This document shows, one piece after another, positions 22,483 through 33,829 of a stretch of DNA of 64,000 bases. The DNA is taken from positions 28,845,536 to 28,909,535 of the forward strand of contig NC_044919.1 of NCBI RefSeq assembly GCF_003576645.1, written 5' to 3'. The position numbers and the translations under genes are program-made. The stretch comes from Ipomoea triloba (lineage: Eukaryota > Streptophyta > Magnoliopsida > Solanales > Convolvulaceae). A model generated the notes under the pieces. The model saw only the letters and a list, made by a program, of their open reading frames with translations. It did no database searches and was not told the DNA's origin. Position 1 is the first letter of the stretch. Every line of letters begins with the position of its first letter.

Positions 22483-24047
22483 CAATGCTGGCTAGTGGCT
22501 ACCTACCTAGCTATGCAAAGAGGAATCAAATTAAAGTAGCCTATGATAGATTATGGGATATTGATAGAGGTGATGATATGATGATGAAAATCAGGTTGTC
22601 TGAAAGGTGGGTATTTGTAGCAGGAGGCGTTGAACTTCGTTTGGTTTTTCTTTAATTTTTGTGATTTTCTGTTTGCGTCATCATTATAGGATAAGTTTAA
22701 CATATCTCCAATGCGGATCGGATAGTATTATTAATCACTGGTAATTTGGTAAAGTAGTAGACTTTCATGTAATATTAAGGACAAAAATTTGTATGCAAGA
22801 AGATCTATGAAATAGTACGTCCTATATATTAAGATAAAATGTAATACTAATCTAATCATTAAGGTTTGTTATAAAAGAATGTAATACTTTTATATTTTGA
22901 TTTAAAAGTAATATATTTTTAAATATTTTATATAGAATCGGTCAGGATATGTTTTTCTAAATTGATTAGGTATTTAGTGACATCCCTACTTTAATTTGTT
23001 TACAATCTAGCACAGTAGTATTTAGTTTTTCTTGGAACCGGTTTAAGGGTAGTTGGCAGTATTGCGTGAGAGATTATGTCATAATCCATTTTTAAAAAAA
23101 ATCTATAGTCAACGGGTAAATAATTTTTTTTTTTTTTGTTGACAATGTATAGAATATAGTCGCAAATTATATCGTAGACCGGTCCACAATGGATTGTGAA
23201 CTGCGCATCAAAACGACGTCGTTTTGATTAATGAAAACAGACAGATGAAACCACCTCCATTCCACGCCATTCACATTCAGTTCATATACACTGCAGTTAC
23301 ATTTCAACACAACTTCAGTTAAATTTCAACACAACTGCAGTTATATTTCAATATAACTACAGTTTCATTTGATAATATAAAAACACAAATGTGAAACTGT
23401 TATTCAGTATTAGTTCATATACACTGCAGTTACATTTCAACACAACTACAGTTACATTTCAATATAACTACAGTTTCATTCGATAATATAAAACACAATA
23501 TGAAATTGTTATTCAGTATCAGTTCATATACACTGCAATTACATTTCAACACAACTACAATTACATTTCGATATAACTACAGTTTCATTCGATAATATAA
23601 AAACAAATGTAAGACATTATCTTTTGAGATGACCTGTAGTATCAGTGACCACGGTCCACGGTATAAGAATATAGTAATACAATGGAAGGGTAACCCAGAT
23701 ATTAGATTATACTTTCTTGTGTAACTATCCATCAAAATGACTTTTTTTAATACTTAGATAATCACAAAGGTCAAGAAATCACATAGTCAACTATTTTGCT
23801 TAATTTATTTTAAGGACCACAAAAATTAAAAATCCTTAATTATTAATTTTCTTAATTATTTCAACAACGTAACTTTATTGCAATAACGCAATCATACATA
23901 CACCAGCTTAAACTTACATTTGAAAATCCACATAATCAAGAAAAAACACAGTACAAGATACAAGACAAACATTCAAACCCGCCCCGTTAGATTTACGAGA
24001 AAGTCCGTAACTCATATGTGAACGTGTGATTTGAGATTATATTATCC
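22483..24047. other. Spacer between GST genes 1 and 2
   Basis: Contains the promoter of GST gene 1, AT-rich sequence, a MITE-like element (23166-23668) and the 3' UTR of GST gene 2. No gene seen. Confidence 0.55.
23166..23668. mobile_element. MITE-like element with internal tandem repeats
   Basis: The ends are inverted (TATATCGTAGACCGG near 23168 and CACGGTCCACGGTATA near 23650) and resemble those of the foldback element at 8833. The interior has three repeats of about 120 bases starting near 23279, 23409 and 23521, each with TTCATATACACTGCA, ACATTTCAACACAACT and CAGTTTCATT. No coding capacity. Confidence 0.6.
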
Positions 24048-24917
24048 CTATTTCTGTTCGAGCAATTCTTGAACCTTTGACCAGGCAGGCCTGGCCAAAA
24101 TATCAGCGACCCATGCGGAAACTGTTGGGCGTGCATCAAACAGGGCTTTAACTCTAGTAGCCATGAGGTAGTTTATGAGAGGAATGTGGTGAAGATCGAC
24201 CAAGGTGAAGCAGTCTCCGCCCAGGTATTTCGATTCCTTCAAACGTGCCTCGTAGACATCGAGAATTTTGCCTAGTTGCTCCTCGTACTGCGCCACCACC
24301 GCATCGTCCGTCGTCAAGCCACGCATCGGCTTTATAACGATCTCGAAGCCGAGCTTCGTAGCTGCAGGGTCGAATTTCTGAGCCTCAACCTCCATCCACG
24401 TCGACATGATCGCCATCTTCTTGTGATCTGGGACGATCAGCTGCGTCCCCTTGTCAACATACGTGTGCGCGATGTACTGTGTAATCGCCCTCGACTCTAC
24501 AACATTCAATTCGCAAATAATCCATCAATCAATTTCAATTTGTAATAATTCCTCAAAACAGCTGGTCACAAATTAATTAAACACAGTTAATGAATAATAC
24601 TAGGTTTACCGAAGAGTTTCAGATCTCCATCCTCGAATGCCGGAACTTGACCGAACGGCTACAGCAACAAAGACAGGAACATAAGTACTATTTTCGAGGA
24701 GTACAAGAAGAGATCAGATCGAATTCTAGAACTATATATATATATACGAAATCATCAAATTTAGACTCACGTTGAGGGCAAGGAATTGTGGTTGTTTGTG
24801 ATCTCCGGTTTGCATGTTAACATTGACAAACTCGTAATCGAGCTCTTTCTCCTTGAGGCAAGCCACGACTCTCAGCACCGCCGGCGATCGAAAGCTTCCG
24901 TGGACCTTAAGCGCCAT
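24048..24917 (-). CDS. Phi-class glutathione S-transferase, gene 2
   Basis: Exons 24771-24917, 24610-24658 and 24048-24496 give 214 residues. Catalytic Ser11 lies in RSPAVLRV. The glutathione-site segment PFGQVPAFEDGDLKLFGE-type spans the second splice and SRAITQYIAHTYVDKG follows. The C-domain has KYLGGDCFTLVDLHHIP and RPTVSAWVADILARPAW. It is very similar to genes 3 and 4 and shares promoter sequence with gene 4, including a TATA box and the CAGAGCG leader, which marks these two as a recent duplicate pair. The ATG is at 24917. Confidence 0.95.
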
Positions 24918-24990
24918 TTTTTCCGTCGACAAGTACTGTTATTCAGAACTGGGAAGTGAAGTGAAGTGATGGTATTTTAATAACAGAGCG

Positions 24991-25000
24991 TTATTTATAG
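24991..25000 (-). promoter_or_regulatory. TATA box of GST gene 2
   Basis: CTATAAATAA on the minus strand, about 75 bases upstream of the ATG at 24917. The identical element lies at 37258-37267 upstream of GST gene 4, within a shared promoter of about 130 bases. Confidence 0.75.
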
Positions 25001-25148
25001 AATTGCCGACACCCTCTTTAGTTTTCTGGAATCTTCTGTTAGAATTTCTCTTTTGACTCCCCCAAATCTGAACGGGTCATTGACTCATTGTATAATGTTT
25101 GATTCTTCTACTTGGTAGTTGGTACCGGCCACTAACTACCATGATTTT

Positions 25149-25314
25149 TTTTTTTTTGAATACTACTCACTCTATTACAATGCAGTATCTGTTCATAACT
25201 ACTTTCTCAACCTATTGAAGCACAAGAGTCAGTATTGTCTCCACTGAGACTCGAACCCACCACCTCCCGTATAAAGGGAAAGGTTTGATGCCACTGGACT
25301 ACAAGGGCCTTGGC
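25149..25314 (-). mobile_element. tRNA-derived SINE, copy 1
   Basis: A 14-base target duplication (ACTACCATGATTTT at 25135-25148 and 25315-25328) flanks the element. Read on the minus strand it starts CCAAGGCCCTTGTAGTCCAGTGGCA (A-box-like TAGTCCAGTGG), has a B box GGTTCGAGTCTC, and ends in an A-rich tail (poly-T at the left here). The corresponding site upstream of GST gene 4 (about 37380-37395) lacks it, so it inserted after the gene 2/gene 4 duplication. Confidence 0.85.
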
Positions 25315-25328
25315 ACTACCATGATTTT

Positions 25329-25766
25329 CAGTTTTCACGCGTTGCAATGTAAAAATGAGAGTACACTAGTATAATAAATGTCATAATGTTTAGCATAGTG
25401 GGCTGTCATAGACTTAATGTCACAATTAAAGATAACACTGTACAAGGTTCAAATCACACTGAAACTCGTTATTCGAGGACAGGCGACTCGCAATTTACTT
25501 CTAAGAGTGTCTAATTAAGTTAATTCGAACGTTGTATTATGATCTAACCAATAAAATATCACAAATAAACTAGGCTAGGTTTTGGTTGCCTATACATAAC
25601 TACTCAAACCAATAAAATTAATAGATCACTCGTGTGGGAGGAATAATATTACTACCGTACTTTATACAAACTCAAAATTTCTCTCATCTACATTGAAATA
25701 GTGTTGCACACACAAAATATTTTTTTTGTGTGTGTGTGGGTATAAATAAACAAATAAATATATATA

Positions 25767-25798
<32 letters not shown>

Positions 25799-26182
25799 CG
25801 TATGTACGTATGTACGTACGTTATACTCCTTAAGGTTTTTTTTTTTTTTAAATTTGAGTATGATTATATTGAAACTTGTTAATTAAAATAACATATAACT
25901 TATTAGAAAATGTATAATAATAAACTAGATAAGGACGGCAGGTCCACTACTTTGTAAAATATTAATGACTAAAATTAAATGATTAAATGATGTTATTTGT
26001 CTTAATTTTTATGTTATATAAAATTTATTTTAAATATAATATTGTGACATTAATTATAAATAACGTTTGTGCAATATAAATAAAATAAAAGAATACAACT
26101 TCTATATGATGATTTTTTTTTCCTCCTGCAAGTTCAACAATTTTGTAGGGCCCATTGCTCCTAAAATGAAAATAAAGAAATT
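25329..26182. other. Duplicated flank of GST gene 2
   Basis: Much of this AT-rich region is similar to 37390-38220 upstream of GST gene 4, for example GGCAGGTCCACTACTTTG at about 25938 and 37958. A microsatellite of AT, GTAT and GTAC units lies at about 25757-25823. No gene seen. Confidence 0.6.
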
Positions 26183-26579
26183 AGGGGTGTGTTTACTTGG
26201 AGGAAATTTTCCTGATTTTCTGAAAATTTTGGAAATTTGAGGAAAAAAAAAGTCAAAACACGTTTACTTACTTTTGTTCTCATTTTGAAAATTGGAGAAC
26301 TTGTCTCTATTTATTAGGGAAAGTGGAACAGCCTAAAAAGGTGTTTTCTGATTTGAAAACACGGATGAACAGTGCCTAACAGTGAAAAGTTGGGTGAGAT
26401 CATTTATTCGATTCCTACTGGCAACAATTTCTTTCACCTTTTCTTTCCTTTTCTTCATCTCCTCAGAGTAGTGTACCAGAGAGGAGAGAGGCAGAGACGC
26501 ATTCTTCTTCTTCATTTACTCTTTGTACCAAAGAGGCAGTGGCGACCTGGATCAGAGAGGCAGAGGCGACGGCTTCGAC

Positions 26580-26790
26580 GGCGTGGCTTTCCTCCGACGC
26601 GGCTCGCCTTCGACGGAACTCTGCCCCCCTCCGACGCTGCTCTCCTCCGACTGAACTCTACCCTCTTCCGGCGTGGCTATCATCCGACGCGGCTCGCCTC
26701 CGACGGAACTCTGCCCCCTCCGACACGGCTCTCCTCCGACGGAACTCTGCCTTCCTCCGACGCGGCTCTCCTCCGAGGGTCATACGGCGG
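26580..26790 (+). repeat. GC-rich minisatellite inside the Harbinger element
   Basis: Repeats of about 35 bases built from CTCCGACGCGGCTC and GACGGAACTCTGCC modules. They keep several frames open and produce apparent ORFs of up to 214 codons rich in Arg, Ser and Pro. I see no sign that these encode protein. Confidence 0.8.
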
Positions 26791-27359
26791 TCAGTTCACT
26801 CCCAAGATGGAGTCACCAAAGTCGTCTGTTGGATCGTGCCCATCACCTCGATCTAGGGTAAGCTTTCTTGATCTCAAAACCATTAAAGTGTATTTTTGCT
26901 TAATTGGTAGTTGGGTGTGCTACATATGGTGTATGAGTTGTACAGATTTCTGCGTTTTCTATGGGTTTAGGGTCATACATAGCTACCCATACCATATGGG
27001 TTTAGGTATTGAATGACATTACTCTCTAAAATTCTAAAATAACCTAGACAAAATTAGGGAAGAAAAAACCATTACTCTTGGCAGTGATTAAGCTGTGTTG
27101 GAACATGGATGATGCTTGATTGGTGTTCTACTGGCCTTTAAGTGCAGGTCATTTTAGAAGAAAAAACCATTAGGATTCTTAATCAACATGGCATTCAAGA
27201 TTCCTGTTTTTCTTCTTCTAATTGTTGAGTTTATGTTTTCTTTGAAACAACTTTAGGAATCAAGAAGGGTTGTGAGTGTATTATGACTTGCCAATTCCAG
27301 AGGCCTGTGTGAGCCCAAAACTGGGGAATGGTCACATCTCCAAGGACGAATCCAAAACA

Positions 27360-27702
27360 AGCAAGCTCTATTTAATTATCGACACTCATCATTGCGGAAT
27401 GTGATTGAGAGATGTTTTGGACTTAGGCGAGATTTCCAATTCTAAAGTCCATTAATGCTTACCCATTGGTTAGACAAAGCCAAATCCCTATCGCATGTTG
27501 TGCATTACACAATTTCATACGGGTGAACGATATGGATGATCAATTAGCTAGCATGTACATGCAAGATATGATTTTGGATGATGATGGTGGAAGCACTAGT
27601 GGAGTTGGAAATGATACCACACAATTAAATATGAGTCAACAACAAATGCTACAAGTACGTGAAGACATTGCAAATGCAATATGGGCTAATTATAATAATT
27701 GA
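27360..27702 (+). pseudogene. Harbinger transposase (HARBI1-like) C-terminal remnant
   Basis: The conserved blocks NYRHSSLRNVIERCFG and ACCALHNFIRVNDMDDQ are recognisable as the end of the DDE nuclease of plant PIF/Harbinger elements. At least one frameshift and an in-frame stop lie between them (near 27440), and the 5' part is absent. Confidence 0.75.
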
Positions 27703-28002
27703 TGATGTACTCAATTTTATTTGTAATGTTTTGGTAATGTTTTGCTACAAGTACGTGAAGACATTTGTAATGTTTTGTAATAACATTTTGTAATGAAATA
27801 ACTTAATCTTAATTAATTGCTAGTCATTTTATTTATTTTAATTTCTGTGTGTGTATATATAGAGTACATAATTAACTAAGTGGAAAATGATTTTCGAAAA
27901 ACAGTACTGGTAAACAAGTTTTCAAAACTGAAAAATTGAAAACAGAGAATGAAAACAGAAAACAGAAAACAGAAAACAATTTTCTGTTGGTAAACAGGCC
28001 CT

Positions 28003-29283
28003 AGCTTTTCTTCGCGTGCTGGAGACGCAGGCGTCCAACTGGACACGTGCAAGCGTAAGACCTGCTTTGGTTTTTTTTTTTATTTTCTTTTTTGTTGGCG
28101 TCAAACATCCTTTTTGTATATATTTCATTTATTTTTCCTTATTCGTTCACCATCCTCTCTCTCTCAGTGGCATTTTAAAAAATGTCTAATGATCAAAGTT
28201 GATGTGGTTGCTCTTACATTGACGCATACGTCATATGCAAATTATATCGCATGCCTATTTACCTGTAAAAAATACATATTTAAAGTCGCAATTATGCACA
28301 GATAAAACTCACGTTATTACTTTAGTCGACAATTTAGGAGTCTTTAAAAAAATAAATTTAAAATCTTATTAATACTAAATATAATCTAAATATTATAAAT
28401 ATAATAAGAGTGAATTAAGGTTGGTACCCTTCATTTATGTCTGTGTTTCTATTACATTTTTTGATACATTAAGTTATAAAATCTTATATTTATTTAGATT
28501 TTAGATATTAATATTATTGTGAATAATAATAATAATAATGTAAAACATTTTTATAAGTTTGATATTTATATTTTAGGAAATAACTAACATATAACTTCAA
28601 TATATATAATATAATGTTTATATATAATTATTATTATTAAATAAGATAAGAATTTAAAATATATGGTAGATATATGTGCATGGTAACAATAGTAGAAAGA
28701 TAACATAAATTATAACAGTAGGAGTATCCAGGTATGTTTGTCCAAAAACCAAAATATTGTATAGTACAATTTTTATAACATAATGTGTAAAAAGAAAAAT
28801 GTAACGGAAAAATGGACATAAATGCAAGCCCGTAAGTCTAGGTGGGACAGGCCAAAAAATTGGCTCTTTAGCATGATGCTATTTTCGAAACCCACCAATA
28901 ATCGGGATGAGCTGACCTCACAGGCAAAATCCTTTTTGACTACTACATAATTGCCAACCAGACAACCACCACGCGTCACACCTACTATTGGAGTCCACTA
29001 TCAAGTGCCAAGTGTCAAAGTTCTAAGAATCACATAGTTACGCATTTTACTTAAAGATAGACAATCATCAATTTTCTTATTTATTTCCACAACATTATTG
29101 CAATAACGCAATCACAATTATTTAATCTCACATACGTACGGAAATCCACACAATCAAATAACAGACACGTACATTACTATACAAGACATCAAGATGAATA
29201 TCCAAAACATAAACCACACCAAAGTGGTTGTTTGATTCACGAGAAAATTAAAGTCTGCAACCCCTTGAATGTGTGATTTGAAA
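28003..29283. other. AT-rich spacer before GST gene 3
   Basis: Contains ACGTCATATGCAAATTATATCGCA (about 28228-28251), a stretch also found at about 38577-38600, so part of this region belongs to the cluster's repeat family. The right end resembles the 3' flanks of the other GST genes. No gene seen. Confidence 0.5.
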
Positions 29284-30133
29284 TTATCCCATTTTGTGTT
29301 TGAGCAATTCTTGGACCTTTGACCAGGCAGGCCTGGCCAAAATATCGGCGACCCATGCGGAAACTTTTGGGCGTGCATCAAACAGGGCCTTAACTTTAGT
29401 AGCCATAAGGTAGTTTATGAGAGGAATGTGGTGAAGATCGACCAAGGTGAAGCAGTCTCCGCCCAGGTATTTCGATTCCTTCAACCGTGCCTCGTACACA
29501 TCGAGAACTTTGCCTAGTTGCTCCTCGTACTGCGCCAACACCGAAACGTCCGTCGTCATGCCAAGTATCGGCTTTATAACGATCTCGAAGCTGAGCTTGG
29601 AAGCTGCAGGGACGAATTTCTGAGCCTCAATCTCCATCCACGTCGACATGATCGCCATCTTCTTGTGATCTGGGACGATCAGCTGCGTCCCCTTGTCAAT
29701 ATACGTGTGCGCGATGTACTGTGTAATCGCCCTCGACTCTGCAACGTAACATATTCAATTCGCAAATCCATCGATAAGTTTCTATTCCTCAAACACAGTT
29801 AATGAAAAATAGGCCGGTTTACCGAAGAGTTTCAAATCTCCATCCTCGAATGCCGGAACTTCACCGAACGGCTACAACAACAAAGACAGGAACGTAAGTA
29901 TGTACTATTTCTAGGAGTTTCGAGGAGTACAAGAAGACGTACAATTCGAAGATTATAATGTACGAAATCATCAAATTTAGCCTCACGTTGAGGGCAAAGA
30001 AATGTGGTTGTTTGTGTTCTCCAGCTTCCAGGTTAACATTCACAAACTCGTAATCGAGCTCCTTCTCCTTGAGGCAAGCCACGACTCTCAACACCCCTGG
30101 CGATAGGATGGTTCCGTGGACCTTAAGCGCCAT
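29284..30133 (-). CDS. Phi-class glutathione S-transferase, gene 3
   Basis: Exons 29987-30133, 29823-29871 and 29284-29738 give 216 residues, two longer than its paralogues because the end reads LLKHKMG. Catalytic Ser11 is present (ILSPGVLRV). At residue 53 the usual PFGQ is PFGE, a Gln-to-Glu change at a position that contacts glutathione in phi enzymes. A conserved KFDPAA is KFVPAA. The frame and splice sites are intact. Upstream of about five bases before the ATG, its sequence is unrelated to the shared promoter of genes 2 and 4, so it probably has different expression or none. Confidence 0.92.
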
Positions 30134-30879
30134 TTTTCAAGACTCTACGAAAGATCAAGAAATAACCCTTAATATGCATGCCTCAAGTTCCTCAAAAACA
30201 CAATCTTCAAACAACTAGAGTGGTTCTCTAGTAGTTTCCTTGATTTTATGAATTGATAGGACCACAATTCTTAAAATCTAAGGTTGGTAGAATGCGAGTT
30301 TGATTCGATAGGGCAAGGAAATGCACACCCTATATATATACATGCTAGAAGATTTTCTAAAGGTCATCAATAGTACAAATGATTTTCAAAAGGTCATCAA
30401 TAGTACAAATGATTTCCAAAAGGTCATCAATAGTTCAAATGATTTCCAAATGTCATCAATAGTAAAAATACTTCACTTTCAAAAATATTAAAAGACATAA
30501 ATTTGTCTAACTCCAAGTGTAATATGCCAAAACTTCATCTTCCCATGTGCCTTAAAAATTCTTATTTTGGTGACTTATTTCATCCTCTTTTGTACTATCC
30601 CAAGCAAAGTCACGAATTTGGACCTCTTAGATGGTATTTTGGACTCTTTCAAATCAGCTCTAATGCAAGTAAAATCATCACTTGGACTACTTAGACTAAT
30701 AGGGACTTTTAATGGATCATTTGTGGCCTGATTTGTATCATCATCCCCTTCTTAATTGAAAGAGATTCGGCCTCAAATCAACATCAACATTGAATATAGA
30801 GGAGACACTGTACTACGAAGATCAACTTTGTAAGCATTGTCTCGAATCCATTGTATGTAACATTGCATGCTTATTTCAG
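30134..30879. other. Upstream region of GST gene 3
   Basis: Not similar to the promoters of genes 2 and 4. It has a short array of about 28-base units with AAAGGTCATCAATAGTACAAATG at about 30358-30470. No TATA box was confidently placed. Confidence 0.5.
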
Positions 30880-31255
30880 AATGCATGTCTACCAGGGCAC
30901 TACCAGCTCAAGTCTCTTTAATTTTAGCGATTCAACCATCTTTAACCAAGCTGGCCTGGACCGTCTTTAACCAAGCTGGCCTGGAAGAGATATTAGCAAT
31001 GTACAGAGATATTAGCAATATACACCATGCGCTCACCTTCGGGCGCGACTCAAACAACATTTTAACTTGGGTACCTAGTAGGTAAATCTTGCATGTCTTG
31101 CCTTGTAACCTTAACTAGCAAAGAATCACCCACAAGAAGGTTAACTAGCATAGCTGATCTGACCGGCTCAAACCAAGAAAATTAATAAATTGTCCTACTG
31201 AGAGTCAATTTTGTAACCTTATTGTAGTTACTAAGTTAACGTGACCGGTAAGACT
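30880..31255 (-). pseudogene. GST relic (3' end of a gene 1-like copy)
   Basis: Matches the 3' end of GST gene 1 exon 3 (about 21255-21400) and part of its intron 2 with its SINE-like sequence. Most of exon 3 is missing, the CCGTCTTTAACCAAGCTGG segment is partly duplicated internally, as is GAGATATTAGCAAT, and exons 1 and 2 are absent. It cannot encode an enzyme. It shows that gene 1 was once duplicated as well. Confidence 0.8.
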
Positions 31256-31330
31256 TTGTGGTCTAGTGGCACTCGGTTTCGCTCCTATATGGAAGGGGGT
31301 GGAGGCCATATTGATTCTTTGAAATATTAA
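31256..31330 (+). mobile_element. SINE head fragment (same family as 25149)
   Basis: AAGACTTTGTGGTCTAGTGG and the following bases resemble the 5' head of the tRNA-derived SINE (A-box-like TGGTCTAGTGG) but run in the plus orientation and are truncated; the B box is degraded. Confidence 0.5.
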
Positions 31331-31605
31331 TTAAGTTGCAACTACCGTCCAACTCTATTCAAAGAAATTATGTTCCGTTGTAAAATCATCTGTGAAATAT
31401 TTAGCAATGCATTTTTCCGGCCGAATAATTCGAAAGCACATGATAAAGGCGCAGCTGCATGCATTGGGAAGGTGAGACACGGAGCATGCAAGGTGAGAGA
31501 AAGTAGATGAAACAAGTGTGAACTGCGGGCCTCCTCCTCCCCAACGGTACGCAGAAGAGCATGATCAACACCTCACCCATGCGTGTACGAATAAAAAATG
31601 AGTTA
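31331..31605. other. Junction region left of the plastid insertion
   Basis: Not recognised. The part from about 31480 is more GC-rich than its surroundings and may be organellar. No gene seen. Confidence 0.4.
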
Positions 31606-32219
31606 AGTCAACTTTTTCTATGGATAAGGATAAAAGGGGTCTAATTGATAGAATATAGAGGAAGCACCGTAAAGATGAAATTGCGAGGTTTTGGGCCAAT
31701 ACAATAATAACTGCGTACGTATGTCATGATAATGATAGGAGAAACACCTATCTCATGATGTGAGATAAAAATTAGGAATCAACTTATGTAATAGAGTCGG
31801 TCCACTAAAGTCTTGAGCAGCGGTGTAGGATCAGATCCCAAAGATAGTAAGTCTTTTCTTATGAAGGAAATTCTTTTTCAAAGATTCTATATCAATTTCT
31901 ATATGAAACCGAGATAGTTACCTTTCAGAAAATTCTAACGATAGGGGAAATGCCTATGTTTGTTTTATTCTTCTGAAGGTGGGAAAAAAGATAAAACAAG
32001 ATGAAACGGATTATTCATCCAAATTTCAGTTTGAAACTCGTGTAATTGGCTTCTTTTGGTTAACCCGAAAAATGAGATAGATCCATGAGGAATCTTATTA
32101 GATTTCATTAGATATGGTAGATGAAAACGGGACACCAAAAGAGTTGGCTGCTGAGCCGTATGAGGTAGGAAACCCTCAAGTACGGTTCTAAGGGAAGGAA
32201 TTGACCTACCTATTCCGAC

Positions 32220-32375
32220 CGGGGAGAACAGGCCATTCAACAAGGAGATTCTGAACTTGTTGCGGAGACTTGGTTCGATCAAGCCGCTGAGTATTGGAAA
32301 CAGGCTATAGCGCTTACTCCCGGTAATTATATTGAAGCGCATAATTGGTTGAAGATCACGGGGCGTTTCGAATAA
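32220..32375 (+). pseudogene. ycf3: ycf3 exon 3 (plastid-derived)
   Basis: Reads [12 protein letters not shown]...[32 protein letters not shown] and stop, the last exon of Ycf3, a TPR assembly factor of photosystem I. The frame is intact, but only exon 3 and part of intron 2 are present, so it is not expressed as a gene here. The SELVAETW part differs slightly from the form I know (SEIAEAW). Confidence 0.9.
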
Positions 32376-33184
32376 AAGAGTGCCTTTTTTATTATTCTTT
32401 ATTATTATTTAGAATTTTATTTTCGATTCTTTTGATTATTATTTATATTTAGAATCTTATTTTCGATTCTTTTTGTTTGAATTCATTATATTTAATGAAT
32501 TGTTTGTTCAATTTTTTGTTAGATCTGTTAAAAAAAAATGGATCATTCCTTTTCTTTTGGAAGAACTTATCCCATAATTTCATTATATGCTTTCCTAAGC
32601 GTTCTATTTCATCTGGTATTTTGTAAGAATCAAATAGACAGATAGAGTCCAAAATAAAATATACTTCTTTCTTTTTATTTAATAAAAAGAAAGAAGTATT
32701 AGTATTCAAACTAATAGTAATAAAAGAAACCTTCGCATGACTATATATACGGGAATGGCTCTTAGTACTGGTTGCTCGCATGATTTCGAATAGGATAGAT
32801 TTTGAATAGGTTAGGTAATAGGGTAATTCATATCTTCTATGTCAAAGATGAAACGGCCCCATCTAAGAACTTCTAATTGAGATATGAATAGGCACTAAGT
32901 TGCACAAAAAAGCCGTTTTTGGATGAATGCAAAGCCCAAGGGGTTTTTATAAGATGAAAAAGGTCCGTTGAGCGCCTCACGTCTATGTCATAATAGATTC
33001 GAACACTTGCCCGGGATCGACTTCTAGATCATAATTGCTCTAGTAAATAACTATAAATAACTAAAGAAAATAGATAGATGGGAGAAAAAGAGAAACAAAC
33101 GAATTCTAGAAAAATCTCCCAAAGGTTCACTAATGACTGTTGGCGGGTTTCTTTGTATGTGTTGTCCGGAAAGAGGAGGACTCC

Positions 33185-33427
33185 ATGATTATTCGTTCGC
33201 CGGAACCAGAAGTCAAAATTTTGGTAGATAGGGATCCCGTAAAAACATCTTTCGAGGAATGGGCCAAACCGGGCCATTTCTCAAGAACAATAGCCAAAGG
33301 CCCCGATACTACCACTTGGATCTGGAACCTACATGCTGATGCTCACGATTTCGATAGCCATACTAGTGATTTGGAGGAGATCTCCCGAAAAGTATTTAGT
33401 GCCCATTTCGGGCAACTCTCCATCATC
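33185..33427 (+). pseudogene. psaA: psaA 5' fragment, left arm
   Basis: Codons 1-81 of the photosystem I P700 apoprotein A1, from [17 protein letters not shown] to [10 protein letters not shown]. The sequence then switches into inverted psaA DNA. Truncated and non-functional. Confidence 0.93.
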
Positions 33428-33538
33428 ATTGGCCAAACCACCTGGGCACTAGGCCCAATGTGAGTTGGATCACTTAGCCACGCTTCATAATTGGAAAAAC
33501 GAGCACCGTGGAAATACATGCCGCTCAGCCAAAGAAAG
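33428..33538 (-). pseudogene. psaA: psaA internal segment at the fold-back centre
   Basis: Reverse complement of the psaA codons that follow SII ([19 protein letters not shown] through [15 protein letters not shown]). It forms the spacer between the two arms. Its last 48 bases (33491-33538) are repeated after the N at 33539. Confidence 0.9.
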
Positions 33539-33539
33539 N
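33539..33539. other. Single N at a contig join
   Basis: One undetermined base flanked by an exact 48-base repeat (33491-33538 and 33540-33587). This is the pattern left when two overlapping contigs are placed end to end without merging. Confidence 0.85.
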
Positions 33540-33829
33540 TTGGAAAAACGAGCACCGTGGAAATACATGCCGCTCAGCCAAAGAAAGATGATGGAGAGTT
33601 GCCCGAAATGGGCACTAAATACTTTTCGGGAGATCTCCTCCAAATCACTAGTATGGCTATCGAAATCGTGAGCATCAGCATGTAGGTTCCAGATCCAAGT
33701 GGTAGTATCGGGGCCTTTGGCTATTGTTCTTGAGAAATGGCCCGGTTTGGCCCATTCCTCGAAAGATGTTTTTACGGGATCCCTATCTACCAAAATTTTG
33801 ACTTCTGGTTCCGGCGAACGAATAATCAT
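33540..33829 (-). pseudogene. psaA: psaA 5' fragment, right arm
   Basis: About 97 codons of psaA on the minus strand, starting [10 protein letters not shown] and reaching [10 protein letters not shown] before the N at 33539. Truncated. Confidence 0.93.

Larger units (their letters stand above)
26183..28002 (+). mobile_element. Degenerate PIF/Harbinger transposon
   Basis: The ends are similar inverted repeats (AGGGGTGTGTTTAC at the left; AGGGCCTGTTTACC read inward from the right). The interior near 27365-27702 encodes remnants of a Harbinger nuclease: NYRHSSLRNVIERCFG, then IACCALHNFIR, then a DIANAIWANYNN end. Frameshifts and stops separate these pieces and most of the transposase is missing, so it is dead. 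A GC-rich minisatellite fills 26580-26790. Confidence 0.75.
31606..33427 (+). other. Nuclear plastid insertion, left arm (ycf3-psaA)
   Basis: Colinear chloroplast DNA: the end of ycf3 intron 2, ycf3 exon 3, the ycf3-psaA spacer and the start of psaA. It is the mirror image of 33587-34757 about a fixed centre (left plus right positions total 67014), so the insertion forms a long inverted repeat. Confidence 0.9.

Noticed and set aside
23279..23600. CRISPR-like regular repeats
   Set aside because: A plant nuclear MITE interior with diverged tandem units and no unique spacers; CRISPR is not expected.
25200..25320. Possible tRNA gene (anticodon-like arm and GGTTCGA motif)
   Set aside because: The A/B-box-like parts belong to a SINE with a poly(A) tail and target duplications; the cloverleaf is not complete.
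26372..27016. Open frame of 214 codons in the 26 kb region
   Set aside because: It runs through a GC-rich minisatellite inside a degenerate Harbinger element, has no recognisable domain, and overlapping frames are also open.
32449..32781. 110-codon frame in the plastid insertion (and its mirror at 34233-34565)
   Set aside because: It lies in the ycf3-psaA spacer of chloroplast DNA, where no gene is known.
33029..33277. 82-codon frame opposite psaA (and mirror copy)
   Set aside because: Antisense shadow of psaA and spacer.
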